A stretch of DNA of 64,000 bases from Cricetomys ansorgei (taxonomy: Eukaryota; Chordata; Mammalia; Rodentia; Nesomyidae): positions 358,457 through 422,456 of the forward strand of contig JAMJFZ010001781.1 in assembly GCA_026225945.1 (NCBI GenBank), in the 5' to 3' direction. Within the stretch, counting starts at the first letter, position 1; each line of letters begins with the position of its first letter. A model generated the notes under the pieces. The model ran no database searches and was not told the origin of the DNA. It saw only the letters and a list, made by a program, of their open reading frames with translations. Positions 44,801-58,510 of this stretch are shown here, in pieces. A program made the translations under genes and the position numbers.

Positions 44801-47800
44801 TGACCAGGGTAGGGATTATTTTGGAATGTGAAGTCTGAGGTACTAACCGTATTTCTGACTTAGATTGTGTGGATGCATGAATTAGATATTTGTGGATGCA
44901 TCAATAAGCAGCTAATTATGCATGGTAAAGTATGTTAAAGAAAATATTCAGTTTACTGAAGTTGCCTGGGTAGTCTTTGTACTTTTCAAGAACCTTTGGA
45001 AGATTCATAGATAAATACTGATCATTTATGATCACAAATGTAGCAATCCAGCAGGATCCTCAGTTGTTTAAAACTTAAAATACTTGATGAGAAATATTAC
45101 TTGTAAAGCATATAATGGAAGACGTATAAAGGACCTAGTACACTGTTTTAAAGTCTGGTGGGAAGGGAGAGCTACCTGGTTTCTCCATCCCTTGTTCTGT
45201 GTGTTAGCTGTGGGAGAGGGTGAAAGAAATTGACTTTGTGTAGTTAGAATAATGTACAGCAACTGCACAGCAGGTTCTGAAGAAGTGAACTCCTAACATT
45301 ATGAAAGAATTGTCTGCCCTGGTAGGACTTCCGTTGTATTTCCTAATGGGATTTAGTGCCCTCAGAACCTGATTTTGCTGAAAATGACAATAAGACATGG
45401 TGGCATATTTCTTTCCACTGAATAATGAGAACAGCATTGTTTTTCCTTCTGCTTTGGTTTGCATAAATTTGTTATAATATGCTTGACTATGGTGAATTAT
45501 ACCTGTTATCTAAGCAGTCAGGAGGCTGAGGCAGGAGGATTCTCATGAGCTTGAGTCCAGCCTATGCTACATAGTAAGCTAGCATGGTGTAGAGTAAAAC
45601 CTAAACTCAAAAGACCAAACCAATTCTAAAAATTCATTGTCAATGATATTATTGGTGATATTATTTGTTCTGAGAATATTCTATACATGCTATATATTCT
45701 ATATAACCTAGTGTAACATGTTACTTCTTGTTAATTCAGCTTATACACCAAGCATCTTTAGGAAACCCTAACAAGGCCCAGAGGCCAATCTGGTGAAGGT
45801 AATTCCTCATTTGAGGTTCCCTCTACCCAGGTATTTGACAACTGCGGGTAACTATGACAATAGCTGGTAGAAAGGAATACCTTGATGCTCTAGACACACA
45901 AATATAAGGGAAACCTTGTGATATAAAAAGAAATATTAAACCTACTTTTTGAATAATACATTAGTTAGAAAAAATATAGCCTTTAGAAAAAGAAAGCTAA
46001 AGATCCCTAAACCAGATAAGCACCTCTGAGCAACTGGACAGATAAATTTAACTAAGTAACGAATTTAAAGGTACGTGTAGTATTCTTGACTAGTCTGGTG
46101 ACAGCTGGTTATTCACATCAGAATTTTATTTTGTCTTTAAATTCATACAAAGAAACCTTATCTCTGCTGTGTATTTAAACATTAACCTTATTGGCAGTTG
46201 GTGGCTTCCAGAACAACAGCCAGTTTTCTTTACTGGTGTGCCGACTGGTAGGTACACTACGCCCCAGTGAATCACTTCACATCCATATGTTTTGGTAGCA
46301 CAAATTGTACTCTATGCGTTATTAAAGAAGAAAAACAATACAAAACAAAACAAAGAGTACTGTATTTGGGGAATGGGTAGAGAGTGCATCTGGGAGGAGT
46401 TACGGGGATTAGCTGAGGGGTGAATACGATCAAAACACAATCTACACATTCACAAAGTTCTAAAAGATTTCATTAGCTTTACTTTAAAAACAAATCATTA
46501 CGAGTGGTTTCTATGACTCAAGAAGGGGGTCAGATCTTGGAACAGGGTGGGTCTTGACGGGGAGGGTGGACATCCATAGGACACCCATAAAAGTGTCAGC
46601 AGCTAAAAATGAATAAAAGTGAAATGAACAATATCATCCTGTATTAAGATTTTAATTATATGTACACGAGTGTGCCTGGTATCCTTATTTGTACATGCAT
46701 ATAGGTGTCCACAGAGGTAATGAGGACAGGGGGATGAATCCCATGGAGCTTAAGTTATGGGAAGGAGGTGGTGAACTTGCTGATGTGGGTGGTGGGAACC
46801 AAACTTGGATCCTCTGCAACATCAACATGTGCTCCTAACCACTGGGCTGTCTTTTTACCCCTAAACATCATATTGTTAATATTAGTCAAAAGAAATTATT
46901 CTGTGCCTAAGTGTACATAGGAGTAAATCAGCATTAACAGTTAACAACCCTATAGACAAACTCAATAAACAAACTTCTAGTTTATTGTTAACCCCACAAA
47001 CAGTTTTGCAAGTAGGAAAAGATTAAAAGACTATTAAGAAATTTACAGACAAGAACTCATAGAGACATACCTCTTGCAAATCTTCCCAGGAACACTTCCC
47101 AGTAATGTTTAATGTATCCTGACATGCAAAGGAAGCATTAGGATTTGTTCCTTTATTAGAAAGAAATATCAATAGCTAACATTTCCAAATACTGAAATTA
47201 ATTTCCTACTTGGAGGCTAGGAAAAAAAATTACTGAGAAAAGCCTATGCAGTTTTGATTTAGTCTACTCTTATTACTCCCCTAAAATGATCAACAAACCC
47301 TTTTTGCACTGGAGCACTTGATGAAGGGGACTAAGACAGTAGAGAACTACCTTTAAATATTCTTAGGCTAATAAGCCAAAGGAATTAGCTTAACAAATAT
47401 CAACCCCAGAATATTTTTGAATGGACCAAGTTATAGTAGGGAAAAAGGACAATCCTATTTTGGGGCTTCAGTTAAAATTAGAATTTACAATCTTCAGGTT
47501 CAATCAGGGAACACTAATGGTGTAACCTCGAATAAAGTTTTGTTATGTCAATGACTTAAGTTCTACAAGATCTGTGTTCAGAATAGAATATACCCAATCA
47601 GTGTCACATAATAATTTCTTTCACTTTGAGATGACACGAGAAACATCCAACTAACTGTCATGGCCTCGATTTAACAGATGAAATTAGTGAAACTATTGAA
47701 ATGAAATTTGTATTTTAACTTCAATCCCTGTCAAAATCAGGTCTGCTCTGGTGGCAAGCCTGGTCACTAAGACGAAAGAAGTTACTTGCACGTGTTGGAG

Positions 47801-47923
47801 TCCTCTTCTTACCATCATGTATTGGTTTTCTGCCTACTAAAAATTATTCCAATTCTCCTCCCCAAAGTATCCCTTGTTCTAATTAAATTGAAAGTATTAG
47901 GTTATGTACAATTACATAAAATA
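41853..47923. other. No gene; old repeats
   Basis: 43,190-43,600 resembles an ancient placental LTR (MaLR-type): 'gtgggttgaactgcgtcaccc', 'gacttatttgaaaatagggtcttt', 'gtgactggtgtcagtataag', 'tagcttccagaatggtgagaa'. A proto-B1/B1-like SINE lies on plus at about 45,480-45,620, and a B3/B4-type SINE on minus at about 46,655-46,862. The rest is AT-rich and unassigned. Confidence 0.45.
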
Positions 47924-48095
47924 GCTGGAGAGATGGCTCAGAGGTTAGGAGCACTGACTGCTCTTCCAGAGGTCCTGAGTTCAATTCCCAGCAACCACAT
48001 GGTGGCTCACAAACATCTACGATGGGATCAGATGCCTTCTTCTGTCATGCAGGTGTACATACACTTAGAGCACTCATAAATAAAATAAATAAATA
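47924..48095 (+). repeat. B2 SINE
   Basis: Close to the B2 consensus: 'gctggagagatggctcagag' (A-box region), 'gaggtcctgagttcaattcc' (B-box region), 'agcaaccacatggtggctca', and a tail 'aaataaaataaataaat'. It is among the least diverged SINEs in the window. Confidence 0.85.
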
Positions 48096-48112
48096 TTAAC
48101 AAGAAAACCTCA

Positions 48113-48234
48113 AAGCTGGGTGGTGGTGATGCATATCTTTAATCCCAGCACTTGGAAGGCAGAGGCAGGTGGATCTCTGTGAGTGTGAAGCCAGACTGAC
48201 CTGTTACAACAGAGTCCTGTCTCAAAAAAAATTA
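48113..48234 (+). repeat. B1 SINE
   Basis: Starts 'agctgggtggtggtgatgcatatctttaatcccagcacttgg', continues 'caggtggatctctgtgag' and ends in an A-run. It sits right behind the B2, both on plus. Confidence 0.8.
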
Positions 48235-48239
48235 CACAC

Positions 48240-51200
48240 ACACGCACACTATTATGTTATATGCAGCTACATAAAATAGTCAATTATTATATATGTGTTT
48301 ACACACAAACACACTGTGCCCTGTATCACCAATTGCCAATGCAATGAAACTATTTTTTAGAAAGCAGTTAGGACTGTTATCGTCATTTTTACCTCTCTAG
48401 TATCTTCAAACCTTGCTCACACTCCACATTTACTATGATAATTCTATTTCCTACACTTCAACCCCTAATAAACATTAATTAAGGAGTACTTTCTATTATA
48501 GCTGCATCCAGTCTATCAGTTACTCTATTGTATGATCATGATCAGCATCAAACTTAAAGTATGCATGAACCTGAGCCTCATAAGCTATATGGAGCATATG
48601 TCCTACAAATGAACATTGGCCAATATTCTATTTTAGTTTTTAATTTTAAAATAATTTTGTATGTACAAGTGTTTTGTCTGAAATTTGAGTCTGTGACTCT
48701 TCCAGGCAGCAGGGTTTATCTAAGTGTTTTCTTTGTATCTTGACTCCTCTGAGGGTAACTATCAGTAGTTTTTCTGTTTATTTTTGGGGAAGGGGTGGGC
48801 AAGTGATTCTGGTCAGCTTCAGGGACTTCCTGAGGCTATTTTGAGTTGTTTGTTTTCTGTCTTAAGGAGCTGCCCTTCCAGATGAACAGTTTCATTTTGG
48901 AAGGAAACTGCTACAGAACATAATATATCAAGTATTCCACCCCACATAGAGAAAGAATATCTTAAGAGTTATTTTGATACAGTAAGTCTTAGAGATTAAT
49001 CACTTCTAGATAGCTTAAACACTTCTAGACCCTACTCCTAAGAATTCATAACACTCTGTGCTACCTACCACACCATGTTCTATAGTAATGTCAGCTGAAT
49101 AAATCATTAGGCCTTTTCCTGAAAGTGTTGGTCTGTATCCTTCCTCTATCAGTAAGTCCCCTAATCTACGCTATTATTTAAACCATTATATCATTCAGGT
49201 TAACTACCATGCTCAGTTCATGACTACTGCCTATATCAAGCAAACCGGACATAAATATACTAGCAATTATCGTAACTCTCACTGACAGATCAAAACCACA
49301 GTGTATGCCAATTTTATCTGAGAATTTTAAACACAAAAACAGCTTTGATAGTTCTGGTAACAGTCATTGTATCTAGCTCCCTTAGTACAAGACAGTAAAC
49401 TCAAAAGAACAGATGTGAGTTAGCCTACCATATTATTATTAAGATTATTAATGAAATTAGGACTAACTCCATATCACTGCTACATACTCGAAATAGCTCA
49501 AGGAATCTCCTAATAGTGGTAATAATTGTATTAAATTGACAGTAATTATTCTTGATCAAGCTGTCCCTTCACTTAACCCTTCCCTAATCCACAAATTCAT
49601 CTATTTTATTAAGGGACTAAGATTAAGTAAACCAAACTCAGGCATGAAAAAACCTTAGCATTGTCATCTATTTTACACACATAGGATAAATGATCACTAG
49701 TGTTATGGGGATACTGCACCCTTGTGGCAGAATGCAGAGAAGCCATTGAGCTTAAGTGTAGCAGGGCTGCTCAGTGAACCCCTGGGCTCCCCAGTCCACA
49801 CCCTGACCAGGAAGACCAGGCAATGGTAGGGAGCAAGGCCTTTAGGAAGGACGGGTATACCTCTGTTGCTCTGGTTTAATTTCAAAGAGCTGCATGTCTC
49901 TCTTCTGGCAGAGAGATCTGTGAATTTCTGCTGCTGCTTTGTCTTCTGGTGAGGGAAGTATTCCAAGACCACAGCCTTGCATGCAGATGGCTCTCACAAT
50001 CTTGCTGGCTCAAGAGCAGTGTGCTCCATTTCTGAAGACCCACATGAAAGCCTCAGCCTGCTGGCTTCCCAGCTCCTGCTCAGAGAAATGGTGGTGTGGT
50101 GTGGCTCAGTGTTCTGCTCTCAGACACAAGGGCCTGCATACCCTTTTCCTGAGAGCCATTATCTTTGCTAATCCATCTGTCTATCCACGGAGGAGCACAA
50201 ATCTCTTGTCTGCCACGTGTTTGCTACACACACTGCCAACAAGTAAAAGTAACACTCACATGCTTGCTGTGACAGTGTCCCATACTGCAGGCAGGTCAAC
50301 AGTGACTTCCTGTCCTGCTTTTTGAGGTTACTCATTGAGCATTTGCAATGCAAGACTTCTCTAATCCCCAGGAGGAAGGAAGCTTGAGAAATGGAGGATA
50401 CAGGTTATTTAATCAGTCGTGACCACAAGGGCAGCTTGAAGAGCCATTCCAGTGGACACTGCTTGGGAGTCTGAGGTAGGTCAGGTCCTTTCAGGGTTCT
50501 GACTGAGCATAGGAGTTCTCTTTCCTTGCCTTTCAGCCCTGTGGGATCTGTGTGGCTGCTCTCAGAGAGGTCTGCTCCAGCCCCACACGGAGGCAGAAAA
50601 TATGAAATGCCTCTCGGGTGCTACTCACTCTTAACAACAGACACAGCAATGTCAAGTTACATGGATTTCTAGGGAAGACTGGGTGAAACTACTTTGCAGT
50701 TGCATCCAGTCCTGGAAACAGGAGTCTCAAGTTGCGGGAGCAACAGTTTATGCCTTCACTGGGCAGCACATACCTCACTTGGCCTTCATCTGCTGCAACC
50801 CTGGCCAGTGCTCTTTCCTGAAGACCTTCCTCAGTTCTAGGCCATTTTGGGGCTCTTTTTACACTAATCAGGCAGTAACCTGAGGCTAATGACCAGCTTT
50901 AGGTTAACTTATCAATAGTGACTGATAACTTCTCTGTGCTAAAGCAAGGGGTGAAAAGATAGAATACATAACCTTTGAGGTAACTCACAGCAGGGATGGC
51001 TAAGCAAGCCATCATTGATATTAAAACAAGTTAAATATGTAAGCTCTCTTTCATGAGGAAATAAAATTAAAATTTACTGGCCTTTTAAAATCTTGATTTC
51101 TCAGGTATGCTGTCTTTCTGAGCCATGGGTGAAGCTTCTGCCCAACTGAGAAAGCATGCTGAAGCATCTAAATAGAACGTGTAACATCCAGTTATGAAAT

Positions 51201-52800
51201 GTGCTGAGTACTGAATGAGGCACAGAAGCGAGATCAATACAGGTTTAAGTTGGCCACAGGCTGTCATTCCATACAGAGTGGGAGATGACATGAAATCCAG
51301 GAGTCCAAGTCCCTCACAACTGACTCTGGTACTCTAAGAAAGGAGGCTGGCACAGGAAGACATCAGCACAAAAGACCTTGATGGGGCCTAAAATACTGAC
51401 TGTAAAGGTTAGGAGTAATCCATGAGAAAGAGCAGCTAGACCAGTCTTAGAGGACACTGAGCCAACTTTGCCATCATTCCTACTGCTCCCAGGCCACATT
51501 TGAGGGACTGTACCTGCACATCATACTCTTTAGTTTCTGTTGGAGAAAAAGGCATGGCAGATCTCAGCTGGGGAACGAAACACAAAAATAGAAGAAAAAA
51601 ATGATCACTTCCTATTAGGAAAGAGTATAATGCCCAAGGCTTTTCTATCTGACAGTAACTACACTTATTCAGAGAAGGAAGACTAGGCTAGTATGAAAAA
51701 GGAAAGCTTTCTTGGATGATCCTGTTATTTTACTCTACAGTGCAGGGGGAGGAAACTCAGTGGGGTTTAACACATGAATGCCAGGCAAGTGCTTCACCAC
51801 TGATCTATAATCCCAGCCCTCTTGTATGCTGCTTATTTATTGACTTGTTTATTTGTTTGTTTAGAGACTTTGTATCCTAGTCTGGCTTAGATGTAGCCCA
51901 CAGTGGCCTCAAACCCCCAATAGTCCTGTCTCAGGCTCCCAAGTGCTAGTTGCTGGGATTACAGCATGTACCACCACACCTATCTTAGATACTTCTTCCT
52001 CTTCCCTCTGGCCAGATTTGTCCTAGAAATGACTAGGACATGGTTTAAAAAGAGCATCTCTCAAAGCTTAATGTGTTTAAGATTCCCTGGGATCTTATTA
52101 AGACACAGAGGCTTGGTTCCTACTGAAGACTCTGCATGTTTAAAAACTTCCTCACTGGATCACATTTAGAGTTGTTCTGATTTAAAACACTGCACGCTAT
52201 AATCATGCTTGGGCAGTTGCTCACTAAGTCTAGATAATACACTGAAAATGAGGTGAATGGGTAGGGTAGGGATGGTTGGAACACTACATTTTGCTGACTA
52301 CAAGAGGTTTAACATGGATTTTTTTCCCTCACATTTTAGAATCTGTAAAATTGGAATGTATCCTGACCAGATAAAATCCAAGTCTTTCTTCAAATTCTAA
52401 ATATGATCAATGTGATGCCCAAAACTCTCTAGACCTCCATGCCCCTGTTTCTGATTTGTTTGGAGGAAACCATCCTGGTGGTACTGGGGGACAGAGTACA
52501 GGAGTAAATGGGACAATGGCAAATGACCAGGAAATAAAGTCCACAACTACATCCTATACACTTCAGCTATGAGTTGTGGTGGCACACATGGTTGATCCAT
52601 CACTTGAGAGGCAGAGGCCAGCCTGGGTACATAGTGAGTCCAGGACAGTTAGGACTACGTAGCTGACCTTATCCCAACAGAAACAATAACAAAGAAAACA
52701 CATCCTTGCTCTGTTGTGTTTCCCTATGTTTCTGTTTGACCAAGCAAACAAACCAAGGTAGATACCAGTTTTATATACAGAATCTAGTTCTCCCTTGAAC
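48240..52800. other. No gene; scattered SINEs
   Basis: A B4/ID-plus-B1 composite lies on minus at about 51,765-51,985 ('caggcaagtgcttcaccactgatctataatcccagccc', then B1 'tgtagcccacagtggcctcaaac'). A B1 on plus is at about 52,566-52,685. Frames at 49,700-50,900 lack motifs. Confidence 0.45.
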
Positions 52801-54539
52801 TAGTTAAGGGACTGTAATTTGTTCATTGAGATAAGTGTGTTTTGTACCTGTGGCTGTGGTAGGGCCTACTGGCATCCAGCTTGATGGGTGACCTCTTGTA
52901 ACTGCTGTGTGAATGTGCTCGGTGGCTGCTGTAGCTTCTGGATAGAGTGCTGGAAGCATTGCTTGTGGGGATGTTGGCTTGGGCATCTTTCCCTTAACTG
53001 CATGGCTGGAGGTTAGTGCCAGTGCTAGGATCCTTCTCTGCAGGGATGAGTCCTGACTAGCCAGCACATGGGCTGGGTTCCTGATTTCATGCCAAGACCT
53101 TCCTTCACCCTAGGGGTCTGTAGACTTGGAGTCTGTGTCTATGGCTTCTGGATTGATGCTGCTCTAGGACCCTTACACTGGGACATTGGCACAGGTGTCC
53201 TTGGAACTATCATGTGCCTTTGTCATCCATAGTGGGACCTTGGGCGCACAGCAGGGAGTAGCAGAGGGGTTTTCTGCCTCAGTCTCCTTGTCTCCATATC
53301 CCAAAGGATGCTGTTCTGTGGGCCTATGTGCTGGCAACAAACTAGAGTATGTGTCCTTGGGGTCCTCTCATCTGCCAGGCTTTCTGCTTTGACTGTGGCT
53401 TCAGGAAGCACCTCTTACTATGGTTGCTGTGAGGAATTATGCACTCTGTACCTGGTGCTGGGTGTGGCTGGTTTCTGGTCAGCCATCATGGGAGTTGACT
53501 TCTTAAGCTTTCTGTGTATGAAAGGAGGGACCAATCCCAGAGGTTTCTTGGAAGACCCAAGCTCTTTCTGTGCCTGTCATCTGTGGGATTCTCCTAGAGC
53601 TTAGGGTCTGTAGATCTGTGCCACATCATCTCCATCTTGTTTCATGTATGCTGTCTGCTTTGGGCCCCTACTCCCCTTCCAGGTCCTTCTGGGGCAGTGT
53701 CCTCTGGAAGCTTACTGCCATGGGGTTGCTGCCTCTAAGCAGCTTCTTGAGGGGTCCGGCGTCTTTCCAGGCAAGGTCTGCAGATGGCAGGATCTGTTTG
53801 TCTTCACAGATTGCCTTTCCCTTGCCCTCACAACCTTCAATTCCCCTTCAGCTTTGAGCTTCAGGCTTTTGTCCCTGGACTTCTCCTTGAAGGAGTTGGG
53901 AAAGTTTCTATTATCTTAAGCCACAGGCTTTGCTCCTTCTTTGTGGTGGTTCAGGAACCTGTTGCATACTTGTCTCTCTGTCTCTCCCTCTCATCTCTCC
54001 ATTGCTCCCTGCTTTTCTCTTTCAAGATGCTGACTCTACATCAAATAATTTCATTCCTCTTCTATCTTAAGTCTGGTCCTTTCTTTGAATCATTATGTCT
54101 TTTCTGTGGAAAACAGTTCAGTGTTTCTTCTAGCTCCTTTAACATGTCCACTTTCAGGATGTCAATAGTCTCTGAAGTGTCACCATCCAAGAAGTATTGT
54201 TAGTTCTGGCTGCAGTCCCTCCAAAGACCACAACCTGACCATGCAGTCTTTGGTTGTTTCCTTAGCTCCATTGTGCTTGTGGCTTTTAGTAGAGATTGTG
54301 TGCGTGTCTCTCTCAGCTCCTCTGAGAGAAAGGTGCTGTCCCTGGCTTTGTCTTCTTGAAGAGGTTCAGTGAAGGGCATCATGATTATGTAGGCAGACTC
54401 CAGGCTGTAGGGGGAGAGTCTGCTCTGGCTTTGAATTTCATATAATCCCATTTGGTAATTCTTGGTTTTATTTCCTGAGATATTAGAGTGCTTTTCAAAG
54501 AGTGCTTGACTAAACCTATATCTTGAAGTTCTTTTTTCT
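52801..54539. other. Unassigned sequence with internal similarity
   Basis: Several plus-strand frames overlap here but none has a motif. Blocks such as 'ggtctgtaga' (about 53,114 and 53,607) and 'aggtctgcagat' (about 53,775), each followed by similar GC-poor text, hint at an eroded internal repeat. Adjacent antisense L1 suggests this might be the degraded 3' side of that insertion. Confidence 0.3.
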
Positions 54540-55299
54540 AATAGTTTCAAACTTGTCTTATATTAAGGTCTTTGATCCATTTTGAATTAGTTTTTATGCA
54601 AGATGAGAGTTATTGGTCTAGTTTCATCATTTGACATGAATCCAGTTTCTGCAGAAACATTTGTTGAGGAGATTAACCTGTCTTTGATGTATGTTCAGCA
54701 TTTTAGAATAAGTTAGGTGCTTGTAGTTGGGTGAGTTTATTTCTGGAATCTGACCTCTGTCCCGTTGATGGACATGTCTATTTCGGGCCAATGTCCTGAT
54801 GTTTTCGTTATCTTGGGACAGTAGCACAACTTGAAACCAGCAGTGGCGAAACCTCCAGTGCTGTTCTTCTGGATCATATTACTTTGTCCATCCGACATCT
54901 TTTGTGCTTCCCTGTGAAATGTAGGGTTATTTCCCTTAGTTCTGTGAAGAATGTGACTAGAATCTTGGTGGGATTCTGTGATTGCTTTCAGTTCTATATC
55001 CATTTCACAGTGTTGATTCTGCTGATTACTGAGCACAGGAGATCCTTGCATCTTCCAGTATCTTCTATTTCCTTCTTAAATATTTAAAGTTTTTATGGTA
55101 CAAATCTTTCAGTTACTTGTGTAAAATTTCTCCACTGTATTTTATTTTTTGATGCTCTTGTTAACAGGGTTGTTTTCCTGATTTGATGTGTAGTATGTGC
55201 TACTGGCATAGAGGGCTATTACAGTTTTTGTATGTTAGTTTTATATCTTACTTTTTTGCTGAAAATGCTTTTCAGTTCTGGAAGTTTTCTGTTATATAA

Positions 55300-55334
<35 letters not shown>

Positions 55335-55560
55335 TCCTCTTACCTATAGGTTGTGTTATTTTACCTATGTTGTACCAACCTAGTATCTAGTATCTTTGGA
55401 ATGAAGTCAACTTGATAATAGCAAATGAACTTTTTGATATGTCATTAAAATTGTTTTGCTAGCATTCCATTGATATCCATTTTATATACATGTTCATTAG
55501 GGATCCTGGTTGATGATTTTATTTATTGTGTTATTATTTGTTTTTTTAGCCATGATTCAA
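54540..55560 (-). repeat. L1 ORF2 remnant, antisense
   Basis: The plus strand carries the order typical of antisense rodent L1 ORF2: 'aaggtctttgatccattttga', 'catttgttgagga', 'tagcacaacttgaaacc', 'acctcc', 'tctgtgaagaatgtgac', 'cttggtgggattctgtgattgc', 'gagatcctt', 'tttgctgaaaatgctttt', and then 'atgttcattagggatcctgg'. It is heavily decayed and split by an AT repeat. Confidence 0.75.
55297..55341. repeat. (TA)n microsatellite
   Basis: An alternating AT tract with one 'tgta' interruption, inside the L1 remnant. Confidence 0.9.
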
Positions 55561-56533
55561 CTGGCTTCATCAGATGTGACTGGTCCTCACAATTGTGCAG
55601 CAAGCATTCTCTATCACAGAGTCATCTATCCAGGTATTCAAGACACACCATTTAAAAAAGACTCCCACTGAGTGAGAATTTTGCCAGCTCCAAACTCTCA
55701 GTGAATTACACTCTTGGGAAATTCAGAACAATGAGTCATGTGACTATATGTTGACAACTGGTAAACAGAATGTCTAGACTACAGGGAGGAAGCTTTGCAT
55801 ACCAACCCTGAAGTATTCAGTGAGATAGAAACCTGGTCAGAGACAGAGTCTTCAAGGAAACATAGACTCAGGTTCTCAGTGCTATGGGGAGAGCCACACA
55901 GAGGCAGGGCCAACAACTAGAATCCTGAAGATCACCTGGTGATAACATTTGTATCTGTGACCTAATCCATGAAGGAGTGCTCATCAATGGGACCAGACCT
56001 TAACCCCACAAAGAGCTACTCATAGGCATGAAAGACACTTGCAATCCAATCCCTGAATGACCACCAAATGACAGGACCAACATATGTGTTTCTGGGAGTT
56101 GGAAAAGGACATCTAAGCTGCATCAAACAAATAGCTACTGAGATTCTCTACTTCATTCAACACCTTCTCCTCCAAATTGATTACTCCTTTTTTACATACA
56201 CAATCTTAATTCAGTGGCTTGCATGTCCTGCTCATCTCTCTGTTATAGTATGGCCTAACATGATCATTCCATTGGCTTTTTGAGTACAGATCACTTTGTT
56301 CTACTTGTCAGAGCACTAACTGAACAGAACAGTATAGCAATAGCTAGGTAATGGTGATGAACTTGTTAACACTCTGTGGTAGAAGGAAGTAAGAGAGGAT
56401 CATATGACTCTCACCTTGGATTCCAGCCATTACTCTCTCCTGACTGGAGATGCTGGAATACATAGAAGTAGGAGGTTGAATGAAAGTAGTACTGCATTAT
56501 GTAGATGCCATGAGGCCAGCATTCACAATCGAA
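55561..56533. other. No gene seen
   Basis: No recognisable repeat, motif or coding frame. Confidence 0.35.
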
Positions 56534-58510
56534 TGGTATAGCTATTAGCTCGCTGTGACTGCTCAGCAAGGAGACAAGGAGGAGTTCTCATATATGGAAG
56601 CTCTGCCAGACCTAAGCAGAGGGAACCACCATCATGGCCAGTGCCATACTCATAGTGGAACCTCAAGCATCTGAGCTCTGGTGCTTTTATTGATTCAGAA
56701 CTACTCAGGTGAAGATCATAAGCAATCAACTCTGTAGACAATACAAAATGCCAAGGCGTATGCATCCCTTTTCCCAATGGTGCACAAAAACAATTACTTT
56801 AAACACAACTAAAAATAAATTTTCACAACATTTCCCCCTTTCTGTATGGACAAATTGATTTACCTTTACCACAAAATTTAACACTATACCAGCAAAACTA
56901 TTTACAAGAGGAACAATCACAAGGTTGCTAATGCATAGGACCAAATGAAACCAAACATCTAAAAGCAATGTCTTTGGACAGCAGGAAAACATTATCAATG
57001 TCCAAATATCTGAAATTCACTCATGATCTTCTGGGCTCCTGCAAAGGGCTTGGATCACTTCTCTGAGTCTGCCCTCTGCAGCACACACAGCTTGTTCTCC
57101 AGGCTCTGGCTGGCTCCCCTCAGATGCTGCTGGTGTCGAGTTCTTGGTGGTCATTCCATGGTACTGGCATCTCAAAAACTGCTGTGGTCCCTCATTGCAC
57201 CTGGGCTGCACTTTCACCAATAGCCTCTCCTGGGCTCTTTACATGGAACCAAGCCTCAACTTCTTTGCATGGCCCCTTCAATCCAGCCCTTCAACTGCTA
57301 CTTTGGCTGCACCTTCATTAATGGCCTCTCCTGGCCTCTTACAGTGCCAAGCCTCAGCTGCTCTGCAAACACCAATTCATGCCTTCAAAACCAGAACTAC
57401 CTGGGTAACTCTTACAGTACCAAGTTTGGCTGCCATCATGAGATACAACCTTAGCCAGTTCTAGAAGACAGCTTTGGTGTGCTGACCCTGAGGAAGCACT
57501 TTCCAGATTTTAAGATAGAGTCTGGTTTGAAGGAAAAATAAATAATCCTTGTCTACTGGAAGGGTTCCCTCATGGGTAGAGTTCTCATCATCATCACCAG
57601 AGCTTGAACTGCTTGTAATCAGATTTGCAGAAAAAAAATCTGTTTCGTTTAACTAAGTGACTTTTAGGCTCTTAAATGTGGCTTCCACAACAGCAGTGGG
57701 TCCTGGGCCATTGGAAGAATATCTCTTTGAAACATTCTGGCAGTTTGGTGGTCTTTCTCACCACCACTAAGGGGAAACATATACCCTTTTTCATAGATGT
57801 CAAACACAAGATCTTAAACTTCACACACATACAATGCAGCTATCAGAAAACTCAGTTTGTGAAACAGTATGCTACCACCAGCAGCAGTAGGGATCAGCAG
57901 CAAGAATCTTCCTTTTTCCTGCTCCCAGCTATATTCTTTCCCTCTAAGGGCTTCCATTCTGTGGCTTTACCTCAGAGCCTCTTTCTTCATTCATTTATTA
58001 ATCTCACAGCTTTTTCTTATAATAGAGGTGTATTAAGTTTCTCTCTCTCCTCTTCCTTCATGAGCCTTCAATTAATATCTTAATCTCTATCCTCTGGTAG
58101 CTTCCCTGAATGTAATTTACCACACTCTCTGAGGTCTGGAGTTTCTTTCTCTTCTTCCTTGTCTCCACATTGGATTAGTTGGCAAGATGTCCTGCCCCAC
58201 ATTGAAGTGCCATTTGTAGTTGTTAGGCTGCTGGGGTGGCTAAGCAAATAAGATAAGGAGGAACTTTCATAGGTGTAAATTCTGCCAGCAGAGGGAATCA
58301 CCACCATGGCAAGCACCAACCTGGACAGTGGAACCATGTTTCTATTGATTCAGAATTCCTCAGGTACAGGTAGATCATCAGCAATCAACATCCCCCCACA
58401 TAAAACTACCACCAGCAGATAATACAAAATTCCAAGACCTATGCATCCCTTTTTCCAAAGGTGCACAAAATCAATTATTTAAACACAACTAAAAATAAAC
58501 TTCCATAACA
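56534..58510 (-). mobile_element. Short non-autonomous LTR retrotransposon (about 2 kb)
   Basis: Related LTRs at 56,534-56,830 and 58,215-58,510 share 'ctctgcca', 'agagggaa(c/t)caccat', 'attgattcagaa(c/t)t', 'tgcatccctttt(c/t)cc' and 'acaactaaaaataaa'. On the coding strand a polypurine tract (AGAAAGGGGGAAA, 56,831-56,843) precedes the left (3') LTR. A primer site (58,194-58,212) follows the right (5') LTR after two bases; it reads TGGCACTTCAATGTGGGGC, close to the tRNA-Lys1,2 complement with C-to-T-type decay. The 1.35-kb interior has no gag, pro or pol motif, so it must have relied on other elements. The flanks ATCGAA and GAGTGG do not match, so the ends may be eroded. Confidence 0.7.
57200..57360. 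repeat. Internal ~100-bp repeat in the non-autonomous element
   Basis: 'ctgcactttcaccaatagcctctcctgg' at about 57,207 recurs as 'ctgcaccttcattaatggcctctcctgg' at about 57,307. Both are followed by 'tctt', a short gap and 'ccaagcctca'. Confidence 0.6.

Noticed and set aside
53186..54203. Cluster of plus-strand frames up to 139 codons as a host gene
   Set aside because: The frames overlap in several phases, lack motifs, and adjoin an antisense L1 remnant.
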